The notes: generated by a model not told the origin, from the letters alone. 6,446 bases of DNA from Pseudomonadota bacterium (GCA_021323815.1 JAJPKG010000084.1:1-6446), one strand, 5' to 3'; shown: positions 1-6,091, counted from the stretch's first letter. Numbers and translations are program-made.

Positions 1-26
1 GCCAGAATGCCGAAAAGCCGCTTCAT
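1..26 (-). CDS. 5' end of a minus-strand gene, cut by the window edge (unknown product)
   Basis: Only eight codons are visible, reading MKRLFGIL, which could open a signal peptide or a membrane anchor. The ATG is the first usable start in this frame after the in-frame TGA at 104-102. A purine-rich, Shine-Dalgarno-like stretch (GAAGAAGGCGAAGG) sits just before it. The start overlaps by 4 nt (ATGA) the TGA that closes the reading frame extending beyond the 82-aa gene upstream, an arrangement typical of translational coupling. The frame upstream of the ATG also reads plausibly as protein (an Arg-rich stretch, WAEQIERRRRR, before the Met) but offers no ATG, GTG or TTG. The true start could therefore differ, and a function cannot be proposed. 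Confidence 0.3.
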
Positions 27-139
27 CCTTCGCCTTCTTCGCTCGATCTGCTCGGCCCACGAGGGGTCTTCACCAGATCGTAACGGCTCAGCGCGAGGGC
101 GTCAAGAGCAGAAGCGGCGTTGTGCGCGATGCACCTTCA

Positions 140-388
140 TCATGTTTCGCTGCGCAATTGGCGCATCATGTCGGCGGCTTTGTTGACGGCGGTGCGCACC
201 GAGGGCGTGGTGTCATCCGCGGCGGCAGCGGGGGGCGTGGCGGCGTTTTGCGGTGCGGCGGGCGCGGCATCGGGAAATACGATCTCTTCATTGGCTTCTT
301 CGTCGCTGATCTCTTCATCGAGATCGCCCTGCAACAGGGCATCAACGGCGATGGCGGACTTTTTCGGATCGGGTTGTTGCGGTTTCAT
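140..388 (-). CDS. small acidic Ala/Pro-rich protein, unknown function (82 aa)
   Basis: I do not recognise a family. The ATG at 388-386 is chosen because AAAGGAGA lies 7 nt before it; the frame stays open further upstream, but that extension has no such site. The protein has a Lys-rich start (MKPQQPDPKKS, residues 1-11) and a strongly acidic block around residues 23-35 (DLDEEISDEEANE). An Ala/Pro-rich, probably disordered linker follows at about 40-62, and a short basic or amphipathic C-terminal helix ends it (TAVNKAADMMRQLRS). There is no signal peptide or membrane segment, so it is probably cytoplasmic. It stands alone behind a promoter-like site at 436-464. After its TGA the same frame stays open for another 38 codons to position 23. 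A real gene is likely from the ribosome binding site; the role is unknown. Confidence 0.6.
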   Translation of the reverse strand: MKPQQPDPKKSAIAVDALLQGDLDEEISDEEANEEIVFPDAAPAAPQNAATPPAAAADDTTPSVRTAVNKAADMMRQLRSET

Positions 389-423
389 GAACTGTCTCCT
401 TTGGGCGAACACACGCGAAAACC

Positions 424-440
424 ATCCTGCCAGACAGGAT
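424..440. repeat. palindrome ATCCTG-N5-CAGGAT, possible operator
   Basis: A perfect 6-bp inverted repeat with a 5-nt centre overlaps the -10 element and probable transcription start of the 82-aa acidic protein gene. Position and symmetry would suit a small dimeric repressor, but a single 6-bp palindrome can arise by chance. No second copy was found in the window. Confidence 0.35.
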
Positions 441-464
441 AGCACAAGACAGCGGCACGGCCAA
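436..464 (-). promoter_or_regulatory. putative sigma70-type promoter for the 82-aa protein gene
   Basis: On the minus strand TTGGCC (464-459) and TATCCT (441-436) are separated by exactly 17 nt, giving 4 of 6 matches to each consensus hexamer. Transcription would start near 429 and leave a leader of about 40 nt before the ATG at 388. The rest of the gap up to the tRNA (465-659) shows no gene that I can support. Confidence 0.4.
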
Positions 465-659
465 GCGGCAACCAAATGGGCTAGGACCAGATCTTGTAGG
501 TTGCCGGCTCGCTCGCGGGCGTGCGCGCTGGTGAATCCAGAGCGCGAGGGGCAAGGATATTGCAGGGCACGCGCGCGCTGGGGAACAGCATGAGCTATTC
601 TCGAAGATTTGGCCGTTAGCTAGAGAGGTGTTACTCTGTTAGCTGCGCCAAACTGCCGT

Positions 660-700
660 AAAAACAGCCAATATTGCATGGGAGGCTTTACTGGCTGTTT
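660..700 (-). terminator. rho-independent terminator downstream of tRNA-Leu
   Basis: Read on the minus strand, AAACAGCCA (700-692) pairs perfectly with TGGCTGTTT (670-662) across a 21-nt loop, and the stem runs into a T tract at 664-660. It lies about 37 nt after the 3' end of the tRNA, on the same strand. The long loop and short T tract make it less than ideal, but position and polarity fit. Confidence 0.55.
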
Positions 701-736
701 GCTAGTGTTCTAGATGTCGCGTGAGTTTGTTCTAGG

Positions 737-819
737 TGGGGCAGGCGGGACTCGAACCCGCACGGAGTTTCCCCCAGAGGATTTTAAGTCCCCTGCGTCT
801 GCCATTTCGCCACTGCCCC
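737..819 (-). tRNA. tRNA-Leu, anticodon TAA
   Basis: An 83-nt gene on the minus strand folds into a full type II tRNA. The acceptor stem is GGGGCAG/CTGCCCC with discriminator A at 737. The D arm has the Leu-like GGCGAAATGGCAGACGC, and the anticodon stem GGGGA/TCCTC closes the loop CTTAAAA. A long variable arm follows, and the T arm is GCGGG-TTCGAGT-CCCGC. The anticodon TAA lies at 786-784 and reads UUA codons (and UUG by wobble). The long variable arm and discriminator A both fit leucine. No CCA is encoded after position 737 (the next bases read CCT), so CCA must be added enzymatically. Confidence 0.97.
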
Positions 820-832
820 CGGTTCTGAGTGC

Positions 833-862
833 AGTATATCGCATGCCAATGCTCTGCTGCAA
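833..862 (-). promoter_or_regulatory. putative promoter of tRNA-Leu
   Basis: On the minus strand a -10 hexamer TATACT lies at 838-833, about 14 nt before the mature tRNA 5' end. A weak -35 (TTGCAG, 862-857) lies 18 nt further up. The -10 matches 5 of 6 consensus bases and the -35 matches only 3. Both elements fall inside or at the edge of the inverted repeat at 837-874. Confidence 0.4.
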
Positions 863-874
863 TGGCATGCGATA
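837..874. repeat. 38-nt inverted repeat between thiolase gene and tRNA-Leu
   Basis: TATCGCATGCCA (837-848) is the exact reverse complement of TGGCATGCGATA (863-874). Inside, after an A-A mismatch, TGC and GCA pair again around a 6-nt loop, so 15 of 16 positions on each arm can pair. It lies 65 bp after the thiolase stop and 17 bp before the tRNA. As RNA it would be a stable hairpin, but no T tract follows on either strand, so it is not a classical intrinsic terminator. It could be a read-through barrier behind the thiolase gene, an operator over the tRNA promoter, or a dispersed palindromic repeat. Confidence 0.85.
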
Positions 875-939
875 GGTGAGATAGGAAATCTCTTTGCGTG
901 TCTTCCGCGCGAAAAACCGGTGCTATGTAGTCCCGTCGC

Positions 940-2079
940 TTATACCCGCTCGACGATGATCCCTGTGCCCAGGCCGCCGCCGCAGCACATGGTCTGCAAG
1001 CCATAGCGAGCCTGACGGCGTTCCAGTTCGTGCAACAGCGTCGTCAGCAGCCGCGCGCCCGTTGCCCCCAGCGGATGCCCCAGTGCCATCGCCCCGCCGT
1101 TGACGTTCACTTTGGCAGGGTCCGCGCCTGTCTCGTGTTGCCAGGCCAGCACCACCGGCGCGAAGGCTTCGTTCACCTCGAAGAGATCGATCTGGTCCAG
1201 CGTCAAATCGGCGTCGGCCAGCACGCGCTTCGTTGCCGGAATGGGACCCGTCAGCATCAGCACCGGATCAGATCCTACCACGCGGTGTGCCACCACACGG
1301 GCACGCGGCGTCAGATCATATTCGCGGATCGCACGCTCGGAGGCCAGCACCAGGGCGGCAGCGCCGTCGCTGATCTGGCTGCTGGTGGCGGCGGTGATGC
1401 GCCCTTCAGGCAAAAACGCCGGTTTCAGCGTCGCCAGCTGCTCTGCCGTGCTGTCGGGGCGGATGCCTTCGTCGCGGGCAAAAACGGTGCCGTCCGGCAG
1501 TGTCACCGGCACGATCTCGTGATCGAAATATCCGGCTTGCTGGGCGCGGTGAGCGCGGGCATGGCTTTCCAGCGCCAGCGCTTCCATCTGCGGGCGGTCA
1601 AATCCCCACTGCGCGGCGATGCGCTCGGCGGCGATCCTCTGGTTCGTCATGGGATACATCTCCAGCAGTTCCGGCGGGAAGGGCTGGCCGCCGGCCACCG
1701 ACGATCCCATCGGCACGCGCGTCATGCTTTCCACGCCGCCGGCCACCACCACCTCGCACGCGCCGGACCCAATCAGCGCCGCCGCGAAATGCACCGCCTG
1801 CTGCGCCGAGCCGCACTGGCGATCCACCGTCGTCGCCGGCACCTCGATGGGATATCCCGCCAGCAACAGCGCGTTGCGCGCCACGTTGAAGCCCTGCTCA
1901 TTTACCTGCGACACGCAGCCCATGATCACGTCATCCACGACGGCAGGATCAAGCTTTGCCCGACGAGCCACCTCGCGCAGCACGGTGGCCCCCAGCGCCA
2001 CCGGATGCACATCCTTCAGCGCCCCATTGCGCTTGCCCACCGGCGTGCGCGCCGCCTCGATGATATAGACCTCAGTCAT
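940..2079 (-). CDS. acetyl-CoA C-acyltransferase (thiolase)
   Basis: Thiolases join two acyl-CoA units or, in reverse, cleave 3-ketoacyl-CoA with CoA in fatty-acid or related beta-oxidation. The 379-aa length fits the family. The acylated nucleophile is Cys89 in VDRQCGSAQQ. The NEAFA motif is at 303-307, His335 is in GHPLGATGAR, and the proton-shuttling Cys365 is in the C-terminal CCGGGLGTG block. The start is the ATG at 2079, opening MTEVYIIEAARTPVG, with GGGAGGAA 7 nt upstream; the in-frame start 18 codons earlier lacks homology and a ribosome binding site. The wording around Cys89 resembles actinobacterial FadA5/FadA6-like degradative thiolases more than PhaA, but chain-length preference cannot be read from sequence. 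It appears monocistronic and lies divergent to the dedA-sqdB-sqdX operon, with no obvious functional link. Confidence 0.95.
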   Translation of the reverse strand: MTEVYIIEAARTPVGKRNGALKDVHPVALGATVLREVARRAKLDPAVVDDVIMGCVSQVNEQGFNVARNALLLAGYPIEVPATTVDRQCGSAQQAVHFAAALIGSGACEVVVAGGVESMTRVPMGSSVAGGQPFPPELLEMYPMTNQRIAAERIAAQWGFDRPQMEALALESHARAHRAQQAGYFDHEIVPVTLPDGTVFARDEGIRPDSTAEQLATLKPAFLPEGRITAATSSQISDGAAALVLASERAIREYDLTPRARVVAHRVVGSDPVLMLTGPIPATKRVLADADLTLDQIDLFEVNEAFAPVVLAWQHETGADPAKVNVNGGAMALGHPLGATGARLLTTLLHELERRQARYGLQTMCCGGGLGTGIIVERV

Positions 2080-2143
2080 GGCCGCCTTCCTCCCATGTGT
2101 GCGATCCTCTGGATTTTCTGAGAAAACAATCACAGGTGAAACA

Positions 2144-2173
2144 AGTATACCATATCGATCCCTCGAATCCGAA
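2144..2173 (-). promoter_or_regulatory. putative promoter of the thiolase gene
   Basis: On the minus strand TATACT (2149-2144) forms a good -10 and TTCGGA (2173-2168) a weak -35, with 18 nt between them. This gives a leader of about 60 nt before the ATG at 2079. The rest of the 237-bp divergent gap (2080-2316) holds no gene I can support and no convincing plus-strand promoter for dedA; TACTAT at 2267-2272 is only a weak -10 candidate. Confidence 0.35.
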
Positions 2174-2316
2174 TGAAAGATTGTGCCATTATGACGGGTT
2201 GGATCGTCTCTGGCAAATGGAAACGGGATTACCTAACACTGCTGGCAGTCAACAGCGGATGCGGCGTACTATCATGGATGAGACGAAACGCCATTTGACC
2301 TTTATCGAGGTGCTGT

Positions 2317-3162
2317 ATGTTTACTCATATGCTGCCGCTCGCTGCTATTCCCGCTAACATCAATCATTTCTTGCATCAATACGGTGCACTGGCGCTGTTT
2401 GCCCTGGTGTTTCTGCAAGATGTCGGCGTGCCGACCGGCATTCCCGGCACGGTGCTGGTGCTCATCGGCGGCTACCTGGTCTATACCCACGTGCTGCCGC
2501 TGCATGAAGCCGCCATTGCCATCGCCCTCGGCGCGTTTCTGGGCGCGTCGGGCATGTTTTTTCTCGCGCGCTATGGCGGTCGCCCGCTGGTCTTGCGGCT
2601 GGGGCGCGTCGTGGGCCTCACCGACGCCCGGCTGGATGCCGCCGCCCGCGCGCTGGACCGCTGGGGTCCGCCGATGCTGCTCGTCACGCGCGTCGCGCCC
2701 GGCACGCGCGTTTATATGACCATCTTTGCCGGCATCTCCGGCTGGACGTATCGCCGCTTCGCCTTTTGGACGGCACTGTTTTGCGTCCTATGGGCCTATA
2801 CGTTCGTCATCATTGGCTCCATCTTGGGACCGCAAGACGAGGGCGTGGCGCGGTTCATCAGCCGCTTCGGCATCACCGCGCTCATCGTGTTGCTGGCATT
2901 GGTCGTTTTCTATTACGGTCTGCGCACCTTGCTGACGCATCCGCGCACCAGAGATGCCGCCCCGGTGGTGGCGCTGGGCAATGGGCTGGCGGCCATCCGC
3001 TTGCAGCGCCTGTTCGTGAACGCGCCGGTTGTGGCAGAGCCGCCATCGCCGCTTGCCGAGGCGCATCCCCTGCCCGCAGCCGCAGAAGCTGGCACGCCTG
3101 CTGCGGTTGAATCCCTGGAAGACATCAAACAAGAATCCGGCGCAGACGCGCCATCACCCTAA
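2317..3162 (+). CDS. DedA-family (VTT domain) integral membrane protein
   Basis: DedA proteins are polytopic inner-membrane proteins tied to membrane energetics and to movement of lipids such as undecaprenyl phosphate or phosphatidylethanolamine. This 281-aa protein has the family layout: an N-terminal hydrophobic segment at about 22-35, the re-entrant loop VGVPTGIPGT at 36-45, GASGMFFLARYGGRP at 76-90 and the signature TRVAPGTR at 124-131 (Arg125, Pro128, Arg131). AGISG follows, then hydrophobic helices near 150-170 and 184-202. The glutamates usual in the first loop are replaced by Gln34 and Thr45, with Asp35 next to the former. The tail from about 205 is Ala/Pro-rich, probably cytoplasmic and longer than usual. 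The ATG at 2317 has GAGGTG 4 nt upstream. Its stop is 22 bp before sqdB, so co-transcription is likely and suggests a lipid-related role. The substrate is unknown. Confidence 0.9.
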   Translation: MFTHMLPLAAIPANINHFLHQYGALALFALVFLQDVGVPTGIPGTVLVLIGGYLVYTHVLPLHEAAIAIALGAFLGASGMFFLARYGGRPLVLRLGRVVGLTDARLDAAARALDRWGPPMLLVTRVAPGTRVYMTIFAGISGWTYRRFAFWTALFCVLWAYTFVIIGSILGPQDEGVARFISRFGITALIVLLALVVFYYGLRTLLTHPRTRDAAPVVALGNGLAAIRLQRLFVNAPVVAEPPSPLAEAHPLPAAAEAGTPAAVESLEDIKQESGADAPSP

Positions 3163-3184
3163 GCACTGAGGAGAACTGAACCGC

Positions 3185-4333
3185 ATGCGCATGCTCATCC
3201 TGGGCGGCGACGGCTTTTGTGGCTGGCCGACCGCGCTTTATCTGTCGCAGCAGGGCCATGAGGTGGCCATCGTCGATAACCTGGCACGCCGCGCCTGGGA
3301 CATTGAATTGGGCACCGATTCCCTGGTTCCCATCGCCAGCCTGAACGAGCGCATCGTCGCCTGGCGCGAACTCACCGGCAAGAACATCGCCGCGCACATC
3401 GGCGATCTGCAAGATTATGCGTTCCTCAGCCAGGTGGTGCGCAACTTCCAGCCGGATGCCATCGTGCATTACGCCGAACAGCGCTCCGCGCCCTATTCGA
3501 TGATCGATCGCGCACATGCGGTCTTTACCCAGGTCAATAACGTCGTCGGCACCCTGAATGTGCTGTATGCCATGAAGGAATTCGTCCCAGACTCACACCT
3601 GGTGAAGCTGGGGACGATGGGCGAATATGGCACCCCCAACATCGACATTGAAGAAGGCTACATCACCGTCAACCATAATGGCCGCACCGATCGGATGATC
3701 TATCCGAAGATGCCAGGCAGCTTCTACCATGCAAGCAAAGTGCATGACAGCACCAACATCGAGTTTGCCTGCCGCATCTGGGGGCTGCGCTCCACCGATT
3801 TGCATCAGGGCGTGGTGTATAATGTGCAGACGGATGAGACCAAGCGCGACCCACGTTTGGCGAACCGCTATGATTATGATGGCGTGTTCGGCACGGCACT
3901 CAATCGCTTCTGCGCCGAGGCGGCGAAGGGGCATCCCCTGACGGTGCATGGCGCGGGCGGGCAGACGCGCGGCTTCATTGACATCCGCGACACTGTGCGC
4001 TGCATTGAACTGGCCGCGCTCAACCCGGCGGAGCGCGGCGAACTGAGGGTCTATAATCAATTCACCGAACAGTGGAGCGTGCAGCAGTTGGCGGAACGCG
4101 TCAGCAACGTGGCGGCGAAGATGGGCATCGAGACGACCATCGCCCATGTTGATAACCCCCGCGTCGAGAAAGAGCAGCATTACTATAATGCCAAGCATAC
4201 CAAGCTGCTGGATCTCGGCCTGCAACCGCACCTGCTGACCGACGAAACCATTCAAGATCTGCTCGCCAGCGCGCTCGCCAACCGCGACCGCATCACGCTG
4301 GACCGCATCCCGGCCCAGGTCAAGTGGCGCTGA
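3185..4333 (+). CDS. sqdB: UDP-sulfoquinovose synthase
   Basis: SqdB/SQD1 converts UDP-glucose and sulfite into UDP-sulfoquinovose, the head-group donor for the sulfolipid SQDG, using bound NAD. The 382-aa protein is an extended short-chain dehydrogenase/reductase. The NAD-binding GGDGFCG is at 7-13, and the SQD1-specific QRSAPYSMIDR at 99-109. Thr144 lies in LGTMGEYGTPN, and Tyr181 and Lys185 lie in FYHASK; these correspond to catalytic Thr145, Tyr182 and Lys186 of Arabidopsis SQD1. Long stretches (IDIEEGYIT, HNGRTD, FGTALNRFC, HYYNAKHTK) are nearly identical to the plant and cyanobacterial enzymes, which separates it from generic epimerases. GAGGAG lies 11 nt before the ATG at 3185; an ATG two codons later (3191) is an alternative. 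Its place between dedA and sqdX supports SQDG synthesis. No sulfite-supplying gene is visible here. Confidence 0.96.
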   Translation: MRMLILGGDGFCGWPTALYLSQQGHEVAIVDNLARRAWDIELGTDSLVPIASLNERIVAWRELTGKNIAAHIGDLQDYAFLSQVVRNFQPDAIVHYAEQRSAPYSMIDRAHAVFTQVNNVVGTLNVLYAMKEFVPDSHLVKLGTMGEYGTPNIDIEEGYITVNHNGRTDRMIYPKMPGSFYHASKVHDSTNIEFACRIWGLRSTDLHQGVVYNVQTDETKRDPRLANRYDYDGVFGTALNRFCAEAAKGHPLTVHGAGGQTRGFIDIRDTVRCIELAALNPAERGELRVYNQFTEQWSVQQLAERVSNVAAKMGIETTIAHVDNPRVEKEQHYYNAKHTKLLDLGLQPHLLTDETIQDLLASALANRDRITLDRIPAQVKWR

Positions 4334-4340
4334 TCCTTGC

Positions 4341-4367
4341 GCCCCTTTCACGCGGAGCGAAAGGGGC
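4341..4367 (+). promoter_or_regulatory. intercistronic hairpin between sqdB and sqdX
   Basis: GCCCCTTTC (4341-4349) pairs perfectly with GAAAGGGGC (4359-4367) around a 9-nt loop, beginning 7 nt after the sqdB stop. The bases that follow (AATCTTGTTGTG) are only moderately T-rich, so full termination is doubtful. A partial terminator or an mRNA-protecting 3' hairpin that lowers sqdX relative to sqdB is more likely. No clear promoter lies between it and the sqdX start at 4400. Confidence 0.5.
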
Positions 4368-4399
4368 AATCTTGTTGTGCAGCGTATTGGAGGAGAGCA

Positions 4400-5599
4400 A
4401 TGCGCCTTGTCCTTGTCACCGAAACGTTCTTGCCGCATGTTGACGGCATTGTAACGCGCTTGACTCAAACGGTGCGCAACCTGCGCAACCTGGGCGATGA
4501 GGTGCTGATCATCGCTCCCTGGCGCAAAGATTCTCCTCCCGAATTCGCGGGCGCGCGCATTCTCACCATTCCCAGCGTGCCCTTGCCACAATATCCCGAC
4601 GTGCGGCTGGGCATGCCCATCCTGCCCTGGACTATTCAGCAGCACATCGACCGCTTCAAACCGGATCTGGTGCATGTGGCGTCTCCCGCTTTCACCGGCC
4701 TGGGCGCGATTCTTTGGGCACGCGCCCATAAGATCCCGCTGGTGGAATCCTATCATGTGCAATACGCAAACTATGTTGAGCAGTATAATTTGAAGCTGTT
4801 TGTGCCGTTCGCCTGGTGGTACACACGGCAGGTGCATAACCGTGCTGTCTTGAATCTGGCCACGTCATTGCCGATGGTGCGCGATCTCAGGGCGCACGGC
4901 ATCAAAGAGGCGCGGCTCTGGCGGCCCGGCGTCGATGCCGAACGCTTCACGCCGGCGAAGTATAGCGCAGCCATGCGCGAACGCCTGTCGGGCGGCAAGC
5001 CCGGCGATTTCCTCATCGTCTGCGTGGCGCGCCTGGCGGTGGAAAAGGGGATCGAGCGTCTGGTGCCCGTGCTGAAGGCCCTGCCCGGCGTGCGCCTGGC
5101 GTTGGTGGGTGACGGCCCGGCGCGTGATCGCTTACAGCAGGCGTTCGCCGGTCTGCCCGTGCAATTCATGGGCATGCTGCACGGCGACGATCTGGCGGCG
5201 GCGTATGCCTCAGCGGATGTCTTCTGCCTGCCGTCTTCCACCGAAACGCTCGGCCTGGTGGCATTGGAAGCGATGGCTTCCGGCGTGCCGGCGGTGGTGG
5301 CGAATCGCGGCGGCCTGCCGGATCTGGTGATAGACAACCAGACGGGCTATCTTTTCGATCCCGACGATCCTACCGACCTCACCACTCGCATCCTGATCTT
5401 AATGGATGACGCAATCAAGCGGCGCGAAATGGCACTGACCGCTCGCCAGCACGCGGAACGTTTCTCATGGAAACAAACAACCAAGCAGCTGCGGGGCTAT
5501 TATCAACAGGTCTTGCAAGGGACCGTCGGCCAACTTGAGGTCGCTGATGAGTCTGGGAAAGATGCCTCACTGCCGCCATGCGAGAGTGAAGTAGATTAG
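4400..5599 (+). CDS. sqdX: SqdX-type sulfoquinovosyltransferase (GT4 family)
   Basis: SqdX/SQD2 transfers sulfoquinovose from UDP-sulfoquinovose to diacylglycerol at the membrane face, the last step of SQDG synthesis. The 399-aa protein has the GT-B fold of family GT4. The N-terminal domain opens with TETFLPHVDGIVTRL (7-21), which closely matches cyanobacterial SqdX, and carries FKPDLVHVASPA (86-97) and a YHVQY region (118-122). The C-terminal domain has LWRPGVDAERF (173-183), Arg211/Lys216 in RLAVEKGIERL, GDGPARD (237-243) and the nucleotide-sugar EX7E motif Glu282/Glu290 in TETLGLVALE. The ATG at 4400 is chosen because GGAGGAG lies 4 nt before it; a TTG 63 nt upstream would read through the intercistronic hairpin and adds no conserved sequence. 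About 25 residues at the C terminus are non-conserved. The sqdB neighbour makes the assignment strong, although other GT4 acceptors cannot be fully excluded. Confidence 0.92.
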   Translation: MRLVLVTETFLPHVDGIVTRLTQTVRNLRNLGDEVLIIAPWRKDSPPEFAGARILTIPSVPLPQYPDVRLGMPILPWTIQQHIDRFKPDLVHVASPAFTGLGAILWARAHKIPLVESYHVQYANYVEQYNLKLFVPFAWWYTRQVHNRAVLNLATSLPMVRDLRAHGIKEARLWRPGVDAERFTPAKYSAAMRERLSGGKPGDFLIVCVARLAVEKGIERLVPVLKALPGVRLALVGDGPARDRLQQAFAGLPVQFMGMLHGDDLAAAYASADVFCLPSSTETLGLVALEAMASGVPAVVANRGGLPDLVIDNQTGYLFDPDDPTDLTTRILILMDDAIKRREMALTARQHAERFSWKQTTKQLRGYYQQVLQGTVGQLEVADESGKDASLPPCESEVD

Positions 5600-5818
5600 A
5601 AGTATTTCACACCTTCTGGCACGTGACCATGCACTGACCGATCGTCCAATGTATAGGATTTTCGTGTGCCTAAAAGCACCGTTCATCCGAATTTTTCTGT
5701 GCTGCTTGTGATGAAATAATCGACTGGCAATAGAGGCTGTCCGCAGGAGTACTCGCTTTATCTTTGTAACAAAGGCAATGTGTTTACTCGAATTCAGCAT
5801 GAATTACGTTCCAAACTC
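5600..5818. other. AT-richer intergenic stretch with no supported gene
   Basis: After the sqdX stop I find no conserved ORF on either strand and no good intrinsic terminator. The best candidate structures are a small CTTTG-TAA-CAAAG hairpin (5762-5774) and a 5-bp pairing AGCAC/GTGCT near 5673-5703, both weak. Base composition is visibly lower in GC than in the operon. Confidence 0.5.
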
Positions 5819-5847
5819 TTGACACATATCGTGATGCACGTTATACT
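5819..5847 (+). promoter_or_regulatory. near-consensus sigma70/SigA promoter
   Basis: TTGACA (5819-5824, a perfect -35) is followed after exactly 17 nt by TATACT (5842-5847, 5 of 6 matches to TATAAT). It is the best promoter in the window. Transcription would start near 5854. The RNA would carry the small ORF, the 6041-6080 hairpin and the structured segment at 6092-6196 before reaching the XRE regulator at 6218, a leader of about 360 nt. Confidence 0.75.
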
Positions 5848-5905
5848 ATCTGTAGACTTGGATTCCACAAGTTTTTTCTCCTGCATGAGAAAGGGCATCC
5901 AGACA

Positions 5906-6064
5906 ATGGAAAGCAAAATTACCACGATGTTTTCCAGCCTGAATAGAATCGAGAAGAAGCCCTTACTTGTGTTTGGGAAAGCTTGCATAGGAGTGCCAGG
6001 GAAGGACGTTAGTACGATCCAAAAATTAGTTCATGGGACGCAACAGTGGCCTGGCTCTTTCTAG
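5906..6064 (+). CDS. possible small protein (52 aa), unknown
   Basis: An ATG-started ORF begins about 50 nt after the predicted transcription start of the strong promoter. GAGAAAGGG ends 10 nt upstream and could act as a ribosome binding site; another ATG at 5885 would add seven residues but has no such site. The peptide (MESKITTMFSSLNRIEKKPL at the start, then a mixed segment) has no signal peptide, membrane helix or motif that I recognise. The last codons and the TAG lie inside the hairpin at 6041-6080, which argues against a conserved protein. It may be a leader peptide, or chance reading within a non-coding RNA. Confidence 0.25.
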   Translation: MESKITTMFSSLNRIEKKPLLVFGKACIGVPGKDVSTIQKLVHGTQQWPGSF

Positions 6065-6080
6065 AGAGAGGCCACTGTTG
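6041..6080 (+). terminator. strong hairpin, possible terminator or attenuator
   Basis: CAACAGTGGCCT (6041-6052) and AGGCCACTGTTG (6069-6080) are perfect 12-bp reverse complements, with a further CTCT/AGAG pairing inside around a TTCT loop. The following TATCTCTC is only partly T-rich, so this is not a textbook intrinsic terminator. It sits between the strong promoter and the structured leader of the XRE gene, where it could end a short RNA of about 230 nt or attenuate read-through. Confidence 0.5.
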
Positions 6081-6091
6081 TATCTCTCGTA

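Noticed and set aside
707..735. Direct repeat GTTCTAG (707-713 and 729-735) next to the tRNA 3' end, as a possible attachment site
   Set aside because: It is only 7 bp long, does not overlap the tRNA sequence, and has no integrase or mobile gene nearby.
1030..2121. 363-codon plus-strand ORF opposite the thiolase gene
   Set aside because: Its Arg/His/Gln-rich translation shows no motifs. It is the antisense shadow of a GC-rich gene with intact catalytic motifs on the other strand.
2097..2357. 86-codon plus-strand ORF with an RHS-like string (YDGLDRL)
   Set aside because: It overlaps the thiolase promoter and ribosome binding site and runs 41 nt into dedA in another frame. It has no ribosome binding site, and a single RHS-like heptamer is not enough to call a repeat protein or a remnant.
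4337..4399. TTG start giving sqdX 21 extra residues
   Set aside because: The added residues lie over the intercistronic hairpin and match no SqdX sequence. The ATG at 4400 has an excellent ribosome binding site.
3593..4837. 414-codon minus-strand ORF across sqdB and sqdX
   Set aside because: It is antisense to two strongly recognised genes and spans their gap. Its composition is that of a reverse-frame shadow, and no promoter or motif supports it.
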